Below, piece after piece: positions 7,075-8,547 of a stretch of DNA of 8,547 nt. The number at the start of each line of letters is the position of its first letter. The stretch's first letter is position 1. Location of the stretch: contig JANOLJ010000244.1 in the NCBI GenBank assembly GCA_031419715.1, forward strand, positions 1 to 8,547. Direction: 5' to 3'. A model generated the notes under the pieces. The model was not told the origin of the DNA, ran no database searches, and saw only the letters and a program-made list of their open reading frames with translations. This DNA comes from JAEMQF01 sp031419715. Lineage in GTDB: Bacteria; Pseudomonadota; Gammaproteobacteria; Burkholderiales; Burkholderiaceae_C. Position numbers and translations under genes: made by a program.

Positions 7075-7728
7075 ATGCTCGTGTTGTGCGGATTCAGCAT
7101 CTCGAACTACTACAACAAAGTGAAGATGGTGTTGCTCGAAAAAGGCGTTCCCTTCACGGAAGAGCGCGTGGGCACCGGAAAGAAAGACGAAGCCATCCTC
7201 GCGTGCTCGCCGCTGGGCAAGATTCCCTACATCCGCACCGAACACGGCGCGCTGTGCGAGAGCCAGGCGATCGTCGATTACCTCGAAGCTGCGCATCCGA
7301 AACCGCCGTTGCTGCCGGCCGACCCCTGGGCCGCAGCGAAGCAGCGCGAGTTGATCACCTTCATCGACCTGCACGTTGAGCTGGTCGCGCGCGAGTTGTA
7401 CGGCAAGGCTTTCTTCGGCGGCGACATCAGCGAGGCGAACGCGGATCGGGTGCGCAAGCTCCTGGTCAAGAACATTGCCGGGTTCAAGCGCCTGGCCAAG
7501 TTTGCCCCTTATGTCGCGGGCGATGCCTTCAGCCTGGCCGATTGCGCGGCCTGGGTCAGCCTGCCGGTCGTGGCGATGGCCGCGCGCGCTGTCTATGGCG
7601 AGGACCTGCTGGCCAGTGCGGGCGTGGATTGGAAGGCTTACGCAAAAATCGTCGGCGAGCGCCCCAGCGCGCAGCGCATCACCGCGGATCGCAAGGCCGA
7701 CCAAGAACGCGCCGCATCGAAAACCTGA
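7075..7728 (+). CDS. Glutathione S-transferase family protein
   Basis: A 217-residue cytosolic protein with the canonical two-domain GST layout. The N-terminal thioredoxin-like domain (about 1-75) starts LCGFSISNYYNKVK, where S10 or Y12 is the candidate glutathione-activating residue. It carries SPLGKIPYI with the cis-proline P51, and ES at 62-63 in ALCESQAIVDYLE, which normally binds the gamma-glutamyl group. The all-helical C-terminal domain (about 90-200) contains the conserved N-capping/hydrophobic-staple motif DAFSLADCAAWV. The family conjugates glutathione to electrophiles or has related thiol chemistry; the substrate cannot be read from the sequence. The C-terminus is polar and lysine-rich. 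It is preceded by a good ribosome binding site, divergent from rfaE2, and convergent with the ferritin-like gene 57 bases downstream. Confidence 0.93.
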   Translation: MLVLCGFSISNYYNKVKMVLLEKGVPFTEERVGTGKKDEAILACSPLGKIPYIRTEHGALCESQAIVDYLEAAHPKPPLLPADPWAAAKQRELITFIDLHVELVARELYGKAFFGGDISEANADRVRKLLVKNIAGFKRLAKFAPYVAGDAFSLADCAAWVSLPVVAMAARAVYGEDLLASAGVDWKAYAKIVGERPSAQRITADRKADQERAASKT

Positions 7729-7785
7729 TCCCGCCGCGAGGGCTGGCAGACCGCCCGCCCAAACCCGACCGGCGCAAGCGCGCGC
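7729..7785. other. Convergent intergenic spacer between GST and ferritin-like genes
   Basis: A 57-base GC-rich spacer between two stop codons. A bulged hairpin can be drawn over its right end and the end of the ferritin-like gene (CTCA and GCC pairing with GGC and TGAG around CGCT, about 7785-7806). It lacks a T-run, so it is at best a weak bidirectional terminator. Confidence 0.25.
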
Positions 7786-8547
7786 TCAGGAGCCCGCTGG
7801 CTGAGGCGCTGCGGCGCTGGCCGCGAGCGCCAGCGAAGCCGCGATCTCCTTGCGGTAGCGGTTCAGTTCGCTCACGCTGGCAAAGCTGCGCTCAAGCAAC
7901 AGGCCCATGTTGTGCAGGATGCGTTCGACCACCTTGGTTTCCCACACGGCGTCGAACTGAATCTGTTTGTCCAGCCAGTGCTCCAGCCACTGCGGGTTCG
8001 GCAGGCGGCTCTGAATCGTGTCGCGCGGAAACAAGCGTTCATTGACGTGCAGGTTCGTCGGGTGCAGGGCCTGTGCCGTGCGCCTTGCGCTGGCCATCAA
8101 TACGCCCACCTTGGCGAATGCTGCCTTGGCCTCGTCGCCAAAGCGGTTCAGCGCCCGCTTCATGTAGCGCAAGTAGGCGCCGCCGTGGCGCGCTTCGTCG
8201 CGCGCGAGAGTTTCGTAAATGACCTTGATGACGGGTTCGCTGTGCCACTCGGCGGCGCGCCGGTACCAGTGGTTCAGGCGGATCTCTCCGCAAAAATGCA
8301 GCATCAGCGTTTCCAGCGCGGGCGCTGGGTCGAACTCGAAGCGCACCGCGTGCAACTCGGCTTCGCTGGGCACGAGCTCGGGCCGATAGCGCCGCAGGTA
8401 CTCCATCAACACCAGCGAGTGTTTCTGCTCCTCGAAGAACCAGACGCTCATGAAGGCCGAGAAATCGCTGTCGTCGCGGTTGTCGCGCAAGAACATCTCG
8501 GTGGCGGGCAGCGCGGCCCACTCCGTGATCGCGTTCATCTTGATCGT
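7786..8547 (-). CDS. Ferritin-like diiron-domain protein, probably cut by the right edge
   Basis: A helical protein with ferritin-like carboxylate/His ligand motifs. Counting from the Met at 8538, these are E14 in helix 1 (PATEMFLRDN), E37-x-x-H40 (FFEEQKH), E85 (FCGEIRLNH) and E115-x-x-H118 (ARDEARHGG). The order E, ExxH, E, ExxH is that of a four-helix-bundle diiron site, as in AurF-like oxygenases and relatives, so it probably binds two metals and acts in oxidation or oxygen/peroxide chemistry. The substrate is unknown. About 130 further residues follow, mostly helical, ending in an alanine-rich tail. ATG 8538 gives 250 residues, but the frame is open through the last 9 bases and no ribosome binding site is visible there. 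Helix 1 would be unusually short, so I think the true start lies beyond the window. It is convergent with the GST gene. The fold is confident; the function is unassigned. Confidence 0.8.
   Translation of the reverse strand, partial: TIKMNAITEWAALPATEMFLRDNRDDSDFSAFMSVWFFEEQKHSLVLMEYLRRYRPELVPSEAELHAVRFEFDPAPALETLMLHFCGEIRLNHWYRRAAEWHSEPVIKVIYETLARDEARHGGAYLRYMKRALNRFGDEAKAAFAKVGVLMASARRTAQALHPTNLHVNERLFPRDTIQSRLPNPQWLEHWLDKQIQFDAVWETKVVERILHNMGLLLERSFASVSELNRYRKEIAASLALAASAAAPQPAGS

Noticed and set aside
6949..7704. N-terminal extension of the rfaE2 frame, making a 409-residue protein
   Set aside because: The extra 252 residues are antisense to the GST gene and resemble nothing. RfaE2 starting at 6948 already has the full family length.
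1..8547. Novel defence, mobile or secretion system
   Set aside because: Every substantial reading frame belongs to a known housekeeping or common family. No integrase, transposase, repeat array, toxin-antitoxin pair or tRNA-linked attachment site is visible.

Overview
The window is about 8.5 kb of GC-rich, densely coding DNA. It looks like an ordinary chromosomal housekeeping region of a betaproteobacterium, most likely Burkholderiales. That placement is inferred from the protein types: a YhdP-type protein divergent from glnE, a stand-alone RfaE2, and GST and ferritin-like proteins of the kind I associate with that order. No sequence search was possible. I see no tRNA, rRNA, CRISPR array, insertion sequence or prophage gene, and no stretch over 300 bases lacks a gene or gene remnant.

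Layout, left to right. The left fifth is the N-terminal part of a large YhdP/AsmA-like envelope protein, read leftward and cut by the window edge. A 79-base intergenic region separates it from glnE, which reads rightward and encodes the complete two-domain enzyme that adenylylates and deadenylylates glutamine synthetase. Thirty-seven bases after glnE comes a small membrane serine protease of the rhombosortase type. Its last 8 bases overlap the start of an EamA/DMT-family ten-helix transporter. Next is a short OsmC-family gene that is broken: its beginning and end are recognisable but in different frames, and the middle, with the first redox cysteine, is missing.

Convergent to this is rfaE2 (leftward), which makes ADP-heptose precursor for lipopolysaccharide. 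A 126-base gap separates it from a divergent glutathione S-transferase gene (rightward). Finally, convergent to the GST gene and probably running off the right edge, is a ferritin-like protein with clear diiron-type ligand motifs.

Together these are mostly unrelated housekeeping functions: outer-membrane lipid homeostasis (YhdP), LPS core synthesis (RfaE2), nitrogen control (GlnE), surface-protein processing (rhombosortase) and redox or detoxification (GST, OsmC remnant). I found no evidence of a new multi-gene system. The items most worth a second look are the OsmC deletion/frameshift, the rhombosortase whose C-terminally tagged substrates lie elsewhere, and the unassigned diiron protein.
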